64,000 nt of DNA from Asticcacaulis sp. MM231 (lineage in GTDB: Bacteria > Pseudomonadota > Alphaproteobacteria > Caulobacterales > Caulobacteraceae): assembly GCF_964186625.1 (NCBI RefSeq), contig NZ_OZ075108.1:1054001-1118000 (forward strand), in the 5' to 3' direction. The translations under genes were made by a program, and so were the position numbers. Every line of letters starts with the position of its first letter. The first letter of the stretch is position 1. Below, piece by piece: positions 9,520 to 17,928 of the stretch. The notes below the pieces were generated by a model, which was given only the letters and a program-made list of their open reading frames with translations, did not search any database and had not been told where the DNA came from.

Positions 9520-10203
9520 GTGGCCAAGAAAGAAAAGAAGTCCAAAGACGCGGAAGCCCCGCCGGTCGACGGCGCCGAGGGCGCTGAAGGCGAGGCTGCG
9601 CCGAAAAAGAAGTTCCCTATGCTGATCGTCATTATCGCCGCGGCCGTGTTGCTGTTGGGCGGCGGCGGTGCTGCGGCCTATTTCCTGCTTCTGGCGCCAA
9701 AGCCGCCAGCGGATGCTGCCAAGGCGGGGGAGCATGGCAAGGAAGGTGAGCACGGCAAGGACGCCGAAAAGGGTGGCCACGGCGAGAAGAAGGACGACAA
9801 GAAAAAAAAGGAAAAAGGCGGTCACGGCGAGAAGAAGGAAGGTGGCGAGGCCAAGGCTGATCCGGCAACGACACCGGTCGCTTCCGAAGGGCCGAATGGC
9901 ATCACCTATCTGGCCATGCCTGGCATGGTGGCTAATATCCAGTCGCCCGATGGTCGCGCCTCCTATCTGAAGATGAAGCTGACTTTTGAATGTCCGGACG
10001 AGGAGACCTCGGAACTGATCATCGAGAATCAGCCGCGCATCAATGACGTGCTGCAGGGTTTCCTGCGCGAGTTGCGGCCGGAAGACCTCGCCGGATCGCA
10101 GGGTAATATGCAGCTTCGTCTCGAAATTCTGCGCCGGGTCAACCTGATACTGGCGCCGCACAAGATCAACGCTGTGCTCATTGTTGACATGTTGGTGACC
10201 TGA
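9520..10203 (+). CDS. fliL: Flagellar basal-body-associated protein FliL
   Basis: 227 residues, GTG start. A basic cytoplasmic tail, one membrane helix (about 33-58) and a periplasmic C-terminal FliL domain (YLKMKLTFEC...INDVLQGFLRELRPEDLAG...LRLEILRRVNLILAP.KINAVLIVDMLV) that surrounds the stator and switch region. The linker at about 70-112 is extraordinarily rich in His, Lys, Gly and Glu (repeated EHGK and GGHGEKK units), longer than in typical FliL. First gene of the fliL-fliM operon; its TGA overlaps the ATG of a 17-codon mini-ORF. Confidence 0.95.
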   Translation: MAKKEKKSKDAEAPPVDGAEGAEGEAAPKKKFPMLIVIIAAAVLLLGGGGAAAYFLLLAPKPPADAAKAGEHGKEGEHGKDAEKGGHGEKKDDKKKKEKGGHGEKKEGGEAKADPATTPVASEGPNGITYLAMPGMVANIQSPDGRASYLKMKLTFECPDEETSELIIENQPRINDVLQGFLRELRPEDLAGSQGNMQLRLEILRRVNLILAPHKINAVLIVDMLVT

Positions 10204-10256
10204 TGGAGCGTGCCGCGTATCTGTTGCAAACCCAGTCCCGCAAGGCGGTGACCTGA
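10203..10256 (+). CDS. 17-codon mini-ORF bridging fliL and fliM
   Basis: ATG at 10203 overlaps the fliL stop (TGATG) and its own TGA overlaps the fliM ATG in the same TGATG form. The peptide is MERAAYLLQTQSRKAVT. It may be a translational coupling device or a duplication remnant rather than a functional peptide: GGTGACCTGATGG is repeated exactly at 10194-10206 and 10247-10259, flanking it. Confidence 0.35.
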   Translation: MERAAYLLQTQSRKAVT

Positions 10257-11431
10257 TGGCGGATGAAGTCGATCAGGAAGCCATGATGGCGGCGTGGGAG
10301 GCGGAGCTTGCCGCTGAAGCCGATGCCGTCTCGGGCGCCCCAGGTGGCGGTGGCGGCGACTCCGGCGGTGACCTTGCGGCCGAATGGGAGGCCATGGTAG
10401 GCGGCGGCGGGATGGGCGAGCGTTTCAATATGCCCGCCGGTGCCGAGCGTATCCTCAACCAGGACGAAATCGACAGCCTGCTGGGCTTCGATCTCTCGGA
10501 AGACGATTATAACGAACGCTCGGGTATCCGGGCGATCATCAATTCGGCCATGGTGTCTTATGAACGCCTGCCGATGCTCGAAATCGTCTTCGACCGGCTG
10601 GTCCGTCTGATGACGACCTCCTTGCGGAATTTCACCTCGGACAACGTCGAAGTTTCGCTCGACAACATCTCGTCTATTCGTTTCGGCGACTATCTCAACT
10701 CGATTCCGCTGCCGGCCATCCTGGCCGTCTTCCGTGCCGAGGAACTCGATAATTATGGCCTGCTGACGGTCGATTCCAACCTGATCTATTCCATCGTCGA
10801 CGTTCTGCTCGGTGGTCGCCGCGGCACAGCGGCGCTGCGCATTGAAGGCCGGCCCTACACCACGATCGAGCGCGTGCTGGTGCAGCGCATGGTCGAGGTC
10901 ATCCTGGCCGACGCCAAGGCCGCCTTTGAGCCGCTGACGCCGGTCAGTTTCAATCTCGATCGCCTGGAAACCAATCCGCGTTTCGCCGCCATCGCGCGTC
11001 CGGCCAATGCCGCCATCCTGGTCAAGCTGCGCATCGACATGGAAGACCGTGGCGGCCGTGTCGAGCTTTTGCTGCCCTATGCCACACTCGAACCGATCCG
11101 CAAGATGCTGCTCCAGCAGTTCATGGGGGAGAAGTTCGGCCGCGACAACATCTGGGAAAGCCACCTGGCCACCGAACTGTGGACCACGCAGATGGAGGTG
11201 CGCGCCGTGCTCGATGAGCAGCAGGTGCCGCTGTCCAAGGTGCTGAATTTGCAGGTCGGCGAAACGCTGATGCTGCATGCCAATGCCGAATCGCCGATAC
11301 AGTTGAAGTGCGGCGCTATTCCGCTCACGACCGGACGCATGGGGCGCAAGGGACATAATATCGCTGTGCGTGTCGATGCGCCGCTCGCCTCTGCGGCGCG
11401 GCGTCGTTTGACGCAGGGCCTGAAAAAGTAG
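10256..11431 (+). CDS. fliM: Flagellar motor switch protein FliM
   Basis: 391 residues. The C-ring subunit that binds phosphorylated CheY. The N-terminal LNQDEIDSLLGF motif (CheY-binding and conserved in FliM) lies at about 67-78 behind an acidic and glycine-rich extension holding two related segments (MAAWEAEL, AAEWEAM). The middle CheC-like domain and the FliN-like C-terminus (VPLSKVLNLQVGETLMLHANAESPIQLKCGAIPLTTGRMGRKGHNIAVRV) follow. Position after fliL is as in Caulobacter. Confidence 0.97.
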   Translation: MADEVDQEAMMAAWEAELAAEADAVSGAPGGGGGDSGGDLAAEWEAMVGGGGMGERFNMPAGAERILNQDEIDSLLGFDLSEDDYNERSGIRAIINSAMVSYERLPMLEIVFDRLVRLMTTSLRNFTSDNVEVSLDNISSIRFGDYLNSIPLPAILAVFRAEELDNYGLLTVDSNLIYSIVDVLLGGRRGTAALRIEGRPYTTIERVLVQRMVEVILADAKAAFEPLTPVSFNLDRLETNPRFAAIARPANAAILVKLRIDMEDRGGRVELLLPYATLEPIRKMLLQQFMGEKFGRDNIWESHLATELWTTQMEVRAVLDEQQVPLSKVLNLQVGETLMLHANAESPIQLKCGAIPLTTGRMGRKGHNIAVRVDAPLASAARRRLTQGLKK

Positions 11432-11440
11432 GGGGCGAAC

Positions 11441-12163
11441 ATGAGCATGGCGAACATCATCATGAATGTGATCCTGATGGCGCTGCTGGTGGCGGCGCTG
11501 TGGTTCGGCATGCGTCTCGATAAACGCCTCAAGGCCCTGCGCGCGGCGCACGAAGGCTTCGCCAAGGCTGTGCATGAACTCGATGACGCCGCCATTCGCG
11601 CCCACAACTCGCTGAAGGAATTGCGCTCCAACGCTGACGAATTGCAGGATCTGCTGCATGGCCGCATCCTGGCGGCGCGTGATGTGCTGCAAAAGCTCGA
11701 TCTCCAGGTGGCGCGCGCCGAGCGCGTGCAGGGCGAACTGGACAAGGGGCTGGTCAGCTTCGAGGCGGCGCGCAGCCTGTCGATGATGCGTCCTGAACCT
11801 GTGCGTCCGGAGCTTGTCCGTGAAGCGCCTCGTCCCGAACCGGCGCCGGAAATCATCCGCTCGATCCACGAAGAGGCGGCAACACCCAGAGCGCGTGACC
11901 GGACGGCCTTTACCAACGATATCGTCCGGCCGAGCCAGACGCCTTACGCCCGCAAGGATCTGTCGCGCGGGCGCCCCAGCCTGCTGCCGGAGATCACTCC
12001 GGAAGATGAAAGCGAGATGGTCGACGCCGTTCAGATGTCAGAACTGGTTGTCGCCAATCTCAATGAAATGATCCGTTCGCTCAACCTGCCGGTCCGGCAG
12101 GCTGTGTCGGTCGAGGATGAGTTATTTGGCGGCGCCGATGTGCCGTCTTTGCGTAAACGCTAG
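11441..12163 (+). CDS. DUF6468-like bitopic membrane protein of the flagellar operon
   Basis: 240 residues: one N-terminal membrane helix (about 8-24), a long coiled-coil-prone region (about 25-120: KRLKALRAAHEGFAKAVHELDDAAIRAHNSLKEL...) and a proline- and arginine-rich tail. Nine bases after fliM. Caulobacter has a bitopic protein at this place after fliM, which I remember as the flagellar-positioning protein PflI; that link rests on position and topology only. I see no enzymatic motif. Confidence 0.7.
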   Translation: MSMANIIMNVILMALLVAALWFGMRLDKRLKALRAAHEGFAKAVHELDDAAIRAHNSLKELRSNADELQDLLHGRILAARDVLQKLDLQVARAERVQGELDKGLVSFEAARSLSMMRPEPVRPELVREAPRPEPAPEIIRSIHEEAATPRARDRTAFTNDIVRPSQTPYARKDLSRGRPSLLPEITPEDESEMVDAVQMSELVVANLNEMIRSLNLPVRQAVSVEDELFGGADVPSLRKR

Positions 12164-12178
12164 TAGAGATAGACCTGT

Positions 12179-13045
12179 ATGGCCTTGCCCCGTTTCCTGC
12201 CGCTCGTTGCTGTCGCCGTCACCGGCGTCCTTGCCATGAAGGCTATCACCAGCCTTGATCTGGTGCCGGGCGCGTTTCATGCTGCCGAAGCCTTCGCAGC
12301 CGACGTCAAGGGTGACAAGAAAGCCGAAAAGTCAGCGACCAAAAAGGGCGCGGCACCCAAGGGTGAGACCGACCGGCCAGATGACCCGACCCAGACCTAT
12401 GGTGTTGATCCGGCCCTGATGGCGGCCGATGCGGCGGCCCACGCCAAGGATGCGGCCACCCCGGCCCCGATGGCGCCGATCTGCGCCACCTCGGTCAATG
12501 ACCTAGCCAAACAGGCCGGCATGTCGCCCAACGAGCTCAACATCCTGCAAAGCCTGGGCACGCGCCGCGCCGAACTGGACCAGCGCGAACAACAGCTTAA
12601 CGCGCGCACGCAACTGGTTGAGGCGGCGGATTCCAAGCTCGATGCCCGCATTCAGCAACTGAGCTCGCTGAAAACGCAGATTCAGGGCCTGCTCGACCAG
12701 GCCACCAAGGTGCAGGACGACGACACCAATCGCCTCATCGCTGTCTATTCGGCGATGAAGCCGAAGGACGCTGCGGCTATTCTGAGCACGATGAGCGACG
12801 ATGTGCGCCTGCCGATCGCCGCTAAGATGAAGGATCGCGGTCTGGCCGCCATTCTGGGTGCCATGACGCCGGATGCGGCGCGTGACCTGACCGAGAAGCT
12901 GGCCAAGCGGATGCAGCGCGCCGATGGCCTGCAACAGCAGCTTGATAAGGCGACCACAGGTGGCCCGGCGGCCAGCGGCCCGCAGGCGGCGAACGCCAAA
13001 CCTGCCGCTAACGCTGCGGCCAAACCGATGCCGGCCAAAAAGTAA
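12179..13045 (+). CDS. motE: MotE-like exported protein (MgtE N-domain fold)
   Basis: 288 residues. N-terminal membrane anchor or signal (about 5-25), a Lys/Ala-rich spacer, a coiled coil (about 122-180) and an MgtE-N-like helical repeat (AVYSAMKPKDAAAILSTMSDDVRLPIAAKMKDRGLAAILGAMTPDAARDLTEKLAKRM) at about 183-250. This is the layout of Sinorhizobium MotE, the periplasmic chaperone of MotC, and of related proteins in alphaproteobacterial flagellar operons. Fifteen bases after the previous gene. MotE is a family-level name here; the partner is unknown. Confidence 0.75.
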   Translation: MALPRFLPLVAVAVTGVLAMKAITSLDLVPGAFHAAEAFAADVKGDKKAEKSATKKGAAPKGETDRPDDPTQTYGVDPALMAADAAAHAKDAATPAPMAPICATSVNDLAKQAGMSPNELNILQSLGTRRAELDQREQQLNARTQLVEAADSKLDARIQQLSSLKTQIQGLLDQATKVQDDDTNRLIAVYSAMKPKDAAAILSTMSDDVRLPIAAKMKDRGLAAILGAMTPDAARDLTEKLAKRMQRADGLQQQLDKATTGGPAASGPQAANAKPAANAAAKPMPAKK

Positions 13046-13113
13046 GCGTTAACCTTCTAAATTACAGTCCTATTAACGTTGGTTAAACCCGTCATGCGCC
13101 ACATTAAGGGCTC

Positions 13114-16100
13114 ATGATTCGAGATCATAACGCCTCTGTTGAAGCCGCGGACAAACCTGCGCACCCCGAACCGCATGCGCGGATGATGGAGCTTGCGCGT
13201 CGTTTGCTTGAAGCGCCAAAGCCAAAACCGCCGTTTTCGATGAACCGCGCCCTGCGCACCAGCGCCATTGTGGCGGCGACGGTTGGCATGGGCATGGCCA
13301 GTCTGGCGCTGGGTGATCCGATTGCCGCCCCACAGATCGCTTCGCGTGGTGATATCGATATCCGTGTCGGTCGTAACGCCAAATCGGGCCGGATCGAGAT
13401 TTACGGCGCCATCGGCAGCCGTGCCTCGGTGCGGCGTGACAAGGGCCAGGTGGTGATCCGCCTGCCGGGGCAGGCCAAGCCCGATCTTGGTGATATCCGT
13501 GCCAATCCGCCAGTCGGCATCAAGTCGGTCGAGCTTAAATCCGACGCCCGCGCCAGCGAGTTGTGGCTGACGGTCAGCGACGGGTTCGAAACCCGGTTCG
13601 GCCGCGAAGACGGCGCTGTCTTCGTGCAGATCAATCCGGCCGCCATGGATGACGCCAAGCCGACCGACGGCAAGAAAGACGGCAAGGTTGTCGTCAATTT
13701 GCAGGATATCATCAAGGGCGATCCGAAGCCGGCGGCGGAGGCCGATAAGGCGCGCGTCAACCCCGCTCCCAGCGCGCCGGTGGTGGCGCTTGAGGTCAGC
13801 GCGATTGATGGCGGCAAGGATATCGCCTTCCCGTTCGCCGGGCCGGTGGCCACCGCCGTGTTCCGACGCGGCGAATTGGTCTGGGTGGTTTTCGATTCCG
13901 AAGTCGAACTGCGTCTGCCGCCCACACTCAAGGACGGCATGATCGTTCAGGATGCGCAATGGATACGCAATGACGGCTTCACCGCGCTGCGCCTGAAGGC
14001 GCCGACGGTGGGGGCGCTGTCCGTGGCCAATGACGGACTGGTGTGGCGGGTGCGTCTTGGTGGCAAGGCGCTCGATGATCGCGCGAACGAAGTTGATGTC
14101 ATCCGCGACAATTCGACCGGTGTGCCGAGCCTCAATCTCAACCTCGCCGGCGCCTCGCGTGTCGCCTGGATTCGTGATCCGGGCGTTGGCGATCGCATGG
14201 CGGTGATTCCGGCACGCGGGCCGGTGAAGAAGCTTTCCACGACGCGCACCCTTCTGGAGGCCACGCTGAGCTCGACGGCGCAGGGCGCTGTCATTGTCCA
14301 CATGGCGCCGGATGTGAAGGTCACCGCTTCCAGTGATCTGATCGAGGTGTCGCGTCCAGCTGGCCTCACTCTGTCGCCGACCGATCCCAATGCGCGGCCA
14401 AGCGACGCCACACTTGTTTACAAGAATGCGCTCTATCCTGGCATGATGAATGCGGACTGGTCGGCCAGGCCGGCCGAAGGGTTCCTGGCGCGCTACAATG
14501 CCTTGCAGGTGGCCGCCGCCGACGAGGGCAGCCTCGGTTCGGCTGCCCCCACCAAGGCGCGTCTGGCCATGGCGCGTTTCCTGGTCGGGCAGGGGCTCTA
14601 TTATGAAGCGCAAGGCGCGCTCGATCTGCTGGTCAAGACCAATGCGCGCGCGCAGGAAGACCCTCAGGTACGCGGCTTGCGCGTGGTGGCGCGGATGTTA
14701 TCCGGACGCTACACTCAGGCGGTGCCCGATCTGTCATCGTCACAACTGATCAACGATCCGGCGTCGCGCCTGTGGGCAGGCTACGGTGAAATGCATGACG
14801 GTCACCACGCCGATGCGGTCAAGGATTTCAAGGCGGGCCTGCGGGCGCTCGATCAGTTCCCCCCGGAATGGCGCGTGCGCATCGGTACGGCCTATGCCTT
14901 CTCAGCCTTGCAGCAGAAGGATCTGGTTACGGCGGAGGCCATGATCGGCTATGCTCTGGCGCAGGCGCAGACCCCGCTGGAAAAGCTTTCCGCCTATCTG
15001 GTCAGCGCCCAGATCATCGAGGCCCAGGGCGACAAGGCCCGCGCGTTCAAGGTGTATCAGGCCGTGGCGCGGGCTTCGGATGATGAGATCGCTGCTCCCG
15101 CTGCCATGCACGCCGCCATGCTCGGTTACGATCTCAAAAAAGCGACCTCGACCCAGACCCTGGCGGCGCTTGACACGCTGCGTTTCCGCTGGCGCGGCGA
15201 CGATACCGAGTTGCAACTGATCGCCAATATGGGCCAGATCTATCTCAGCGAAGGCCGTTACCGTGAGGCCCTGATGGTGCTGAAGGGCGGCGGTCAGGCG
15301 TTCATGAGCAATCCGCAGTCAGCGCAGATCCAGACTTCGCTCAATCAGGCGTTCCGGGGTTTGTTCCTCGGCGGCATGGCCGATGGTCTCCAGCCGGTCG
15401 AAGCGCTTGGCCTGTTCAACGATTTCAAGGAATTGACCCCGATCGGCGCCGATGGCGACGAAATGGTGCGCCGGATCGTGCGCCGTCTGGTCGATGTCGA
15501 TCTGCTCGATCAGGCCGCCGAGTTATTGGAATATCAGGTCAATAACCGTCTTGATGGCGTGGCGAAATCGTCGGTGGCCGCCGATCTGGCTGCCATCTAC
15601 CTGATGGACCAGAATCCGCAGAAGGCGCTGGGCGCGCTGTGGAACACACGCACCACCCTGTTGCCGAAATCGGTCATGGCCGAGCGCCGTATTCTGGAAG
15701 CGCGCGCGCTCAGCGAACTGAACGAACCGGACAAGGCGCTGGACGTGCTGGGCAGCGACAAGTCGCCGGAAGCCGACGAGGTGCGCGCCGACATCTACTG
15801 GAACAAGCAGGACTATGCCCTTGCCGCGGCCCTGCTGGAAAAGCGCCTTGGCGATCGCTGGAAGAGTGAGCAGCCCCTGAGCCCGGCCGATGAAGCCCGC
15901 GTGATCCGCGCGGCGGTGGCCTACAGCCTGCAAAAGGATCAGCCGGCCCTGACGCGGTTATCGACGCGCTTTGCCAAGTTCTCGGAGACGGCGTCGTCGC
16001 CGGACGCTCTGCGCGTGGCCCTGGCGCCGCTCGATGGCGGTACCTTGAGCGCCAAGGATTTCGCGGCTTCGGCCGCTGCCACGGATACCTTCTCCGGCTG

Positions 16101-16194
16101 GGTGAGCGGCATGAAGAAGCGCTTCCGCCAGAAGGATGACGCCGCAGCCAAGGCTGCGAAAGCGCCGCCTGCGCCAGCCGCCAAGACGGCGTGA
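13114..16194 (+). CDS. Large membrane-anchored TPR protein in the flagellar operon
   Basis: 1026 residues. A cytoplasmic tail of about 48 residues, one membrane helix (about 50-66), a beta-rich N-terminal region with AMIN-like look (DIDIRVGRNAKSGRIEIYGAIGSRASVRRDKGQVVIRLPG) and then many degenerate tetratricopeptide helices to the end (for example LAMARFLVGQGLYYEAQGALDLLVK). An Ala/Lys-rich C-terminus closes it. The start has AAGGG before it, and the gap from the MotE-like gene (68 bp) contains TTAACC and TTAA-N6-TTAA sequences. Conserved neighbourhood with fliL-fliM suggests a periplasmic motor-scaffold role; this is inference. Confidence 0.75.
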   Translation: MIRDHNASVEAADKPAHPEPHARMMELARRLLEAPKPKPPFSMNRALRTSAIVAATVGMGMASLALGDPIAAPQIASRGDIDIRVGRNAKSGRIEIYGAIGSRASVRRDKGQVVIRLPGQAKPDLGDIRANPPVGIKSVELKSDARASELWLTVSDGFETRFGREDGAVFVQINPAAMDDAKPTDGKKDGKVVVNLQDIIKGDPKPAAEADKARVNPAPSAPVVALEVSAIDGGKDIAFPFAGPVATAVFRRGELVWVVFDSEVELRLPPTLKDGMIVQDAQWIRNDGFTALRLKAPTVGALSVANDGLVWRVRLGGKALDDRANEVDVIRDNSTGVPSLNLNLAGASRVAWIRDPGVGDRMAVIPARGPVKKLSTTRTLLEATLSSTAQGAVIVHMAPDVKVTASSDLIEVSRPAGLTLSPTDPNARPSDATLVYKNALYPGMMNADWSARPAEGFLARYNALQVAAADEGSLGSAAPTKARLAMARFLVGQGLYYEAQGALDLLVKTNARAQEDPQVRGLRVVARMLSGRYTQAVPDLSSSQLINDPASRLWAGYGEMHDGHHADAVKDFKAGLRALDQFPPEWRVRIGTAYAFSALQQKDLVTAEAMIGYALAQAQTPLEKLSAYLVSAQIIEAQGDKARAFKVYQAVARASDDEIAAPAAMHAAMLGYDLKKATSTQTLAALDTLRFRWRGDDTELQLIANMGQIYLSEGRYREALMVLKGGGQAFMSNPQSAQIQTSLNQAFRGLFLGGMADGLQPVEALGLFNDFKELTPIGADGDEMVRRIVRRLVDVDLLDQAAELLEYQVNNRLDGVAKSSVAADLAAIYLMDQNPQKALGALWNTRTTLLPKSVMAERRILEARALSELNEPDKALDVLGSDKSPEADEVRADIYWNKQDYALAAALLEKRLGDRWKSEQPLSPADEARVIRAAVAYSLQKDQPALTRLSTRFAKFSETASSPDALRVALAPLDGGTLSAKDFAASAAATDTFSGWVSGMKKRFRQKDDAAAKAAKAPPAPAAKTA

Positions 16195-16607
16195 TGAGTT
16201 CTTGAGGGGCGGCAAGAGCCGCGCCGCAGCCGCTTCACTTACAGTAACAAAGTCACATCCGTGTGATCCTTGTCGTGTTTCGCTTTTAAGCTTTCCGGCT
16301 TCCGTGTAATATCTGTCTGTCCTCGAAGACAAACGAAGTCTTATGACGAGGATGGAAGTATATGAAGGAACATGATCGTCAGTTAAATAAGCTAAGCCGC
16401 AAGTCTATGCGCGGCGAAAGTCGAAATCTCGGCACCAGCCCATATTTGCTTACACGCGATCAAGCCCCCGAAACCATGACCCTTCCAACTCTCCGTCAAA
16501 GGAGAACGCGCATCTGCTTGGTTCACTCACTTTACTCTTGAAAACAGAAAGGCGTCGTTCTGCGCCTTCGGGGGGCAACCCGTGACCGCAGAGCACGAGA
16601 TATCATT
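16195..16607. other. Gene-poor 413-bp spacer
   Basis: Between the TPR gene and the SPFH gene. It holds a small GC hairpin just after the TPR stop (about 16207-16221), an AAGAC...GTCTT hairpin (16326-16342) and an open frame of 59 codons (16362-16541) with poor codon use for this genome. I see no convincing gene or RNA. Confidence 0.5.
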
Positions 16608-17480
16608 ATGGCAGACTATAGAAACGGCATCGCCGTGCCTAAAAACCTTAAATTCGCCGGTATAGCCGCCGGTGTTGTCGTCCTGGCTCTTGTAGGCCTT
16701 GTGTCGTGTGGTCAGACCATCCAGCCGGGCAATGTGGGTGTCAAGATCAGGACGCTGGGGCCCAATGCCGGCGTCGACAAGACGCCTCTGTCCTCGGGTT
16801 GGCATATAAACCTACCCGGAGAGCGTATCGCCGAATTTCCGGTGATTCAGCGCACCTACACCTATACCCGCGAACAGGATGAGCGTGGGCCAGAGAATGA
16901 GGAGGTCACCTTCTCCGACAACAACGCCCTGCCGATGACCGCCGATGTGCAACTCGTGATGCGCATAGACCCTTCCAAGGCGCCAGCGCTCTATACACGC
17001 TATCGCCTGACCTTCGATCAGTTGTTTGAAGGGCCGATCCGTAATGATGTCCGCTCGGCCATCGCGGCGGAAACCGAATTGGTCAGCGTCGAATTCCTCT
17101 ATCGCGGCGGTCGCCAGCAGGTCATCCAGAAGGCCTTGGCGCGCGTCAATCGCAAATGGGAGGCGCAAGGCGTCAATATCAGCCAGCTCGACTGGATCGG
17201 CACCATCCGCTACCCGCAGGTGATTCTCGATTCGATCCAGATGAAGACCAAGGCCGATGCCGATGCGTCGGCCGCTCAGGCACAGGTTGCCGTGGCCAAG
17301 GCTCAGGCCGATGCCTTGATTGAACAGGCACGTGGTCAGGCCGAATCGAACCGCATGCTGGCGCAGTCGATATCGTCTTCGCCGGAAGTGGTGCAATTGC
17401 GCGCCATCGAGAAATGGGACGGCAAGCTGCCGACAACGACCGGCGGCGCGGTGCCGTTCATCGACATCAACAAGCGCTAA
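16608..17480 (+). CDS. SPFH/prohibitin-family membrane protein
   Basis: 290 residues. One N-terminal membrane helix (about 15-37), an SPFH/Band 7 domain (VGVKIRTLGP...TADVQLVMRIDPSKAPALYTRY...EGPIRNDVRSAIAAETELVSVEFL...GVNISQLDWIGTIRYPQVILDSI) and an Ala/Gln-rich coiled coil (about 215-245) for oligomerisation. Prohibitin-like rings organise inner membrane domains and often work with FtsH proteases. Monocistronic, with its own terminator. Confidence 0.88.
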   Translation: MADYRNGIAVPKNLKFAGIAAGVVVLALVGLVSCGQTIQPGNVGVKIRTLGPNAGVDKTPLSSGWHINLPGERIAEFPVIQRTYTYTREQDERGPENEEVTFSDNNALPMTADVQLVMRIDPSKAPALYTRYRLTFDQLFEGPIRNDVRSAIAAETELVSVEFLYRGGRQQVIQKALARVNRKWEAQGVNISQLDWIGTIRYPQVILDSIQMKTKADADASAAQAQVAVAKAQADALIEQARGQAESNRMLAQSISSSPEVVQLRAIEKWDGKLPTTTGGAVPFIDINKR

Positions 17481-17489
17481 CGACAATGG

Positions 17490-17518
17490 AAGGGAGGCTT
17501 TGCGGTCTCCCTTTTTCT
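17490..17518 (+). terminator. Terminator after the SPFH gene
   Basis: Stem AAGGGAG (17490-17496) with CTCCCTT (17507-17513), then T-rich sequence. Confidence 0.85.
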
Positions 17519-17574
17519 TTGCCGGAAATATGATGAGATACAATATTAAGACGTTTTTGACGAGGTCGATGCCG

Positions 17575-17928
17575 TTAGGGCTGACGACGTAAAAGACGCG
17601 AGATAACGCCGTCGAAAACGCAAATGACGATTACGATCAGAAGTATTTGTCCCAATTCAGCCAGGAAAAGCCAGCGCAGATCGAAGCTCAGCGCCACAGT
17701 CGTTTCAGACATGGCGATGATCAGCGTCAGGGCGCCGGCAAAGGCGAGGCCACCAAAGGTCATGGTGGAAACAATGCCATACATGACGAGGATCAGGTTG
17801 CGCACTTCGGCGAGAGTCCGTTGTGATTTAACTTGCAGAGCCTGCGCGCGGTTGGCGAAACGGTAATAAACAACGCCATCGGCCGTTTTGCCGAGAAAAG
17901 GCGAAGTCAGTTTGTCGAGCAGGCTCAT
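17575..17928 (-). CDS. Small membrane protein downstream of fliP
   Basis: 117 residues with hydrophobic segments at about 44-71 and 85-108 and basic flanks. No family recognised. It begins directly at the end of fliP, so it is probably in the fliO-fliP operon; whether it takes part in export or simply shares the transcript is unknown. Confidence 0.65.
   Translation of the reverse strand: MSLLDKLTSPFLGKTADGVVYYRFANRAQALQVKSQRTLAEVRNLILVMYGIVSTMTFGGLAFAGALTLIIAMSETTVALSFDLRWLFLAELGQILLIVIVICVFDGVISRLLRRQP

Noticed and set aside
10178..11869. 563-codon open frame antisense to fliM
   Set aside because: It lies wholly opposite fliM and the next gene; it has no family motif, and arises from codon bias of the sense genes.
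13057..14613. 518-codon open frame antisense to the TPR gene
   Set aside because: Low-complexity His/Arg-rich product with no start signal; shadow of the sense gene.
16362..16541. 59-codon ORF in the spacer before the SPFH gene
   Set aside because: Codon use unlike neighbours, no motif; weak ribosome site only.
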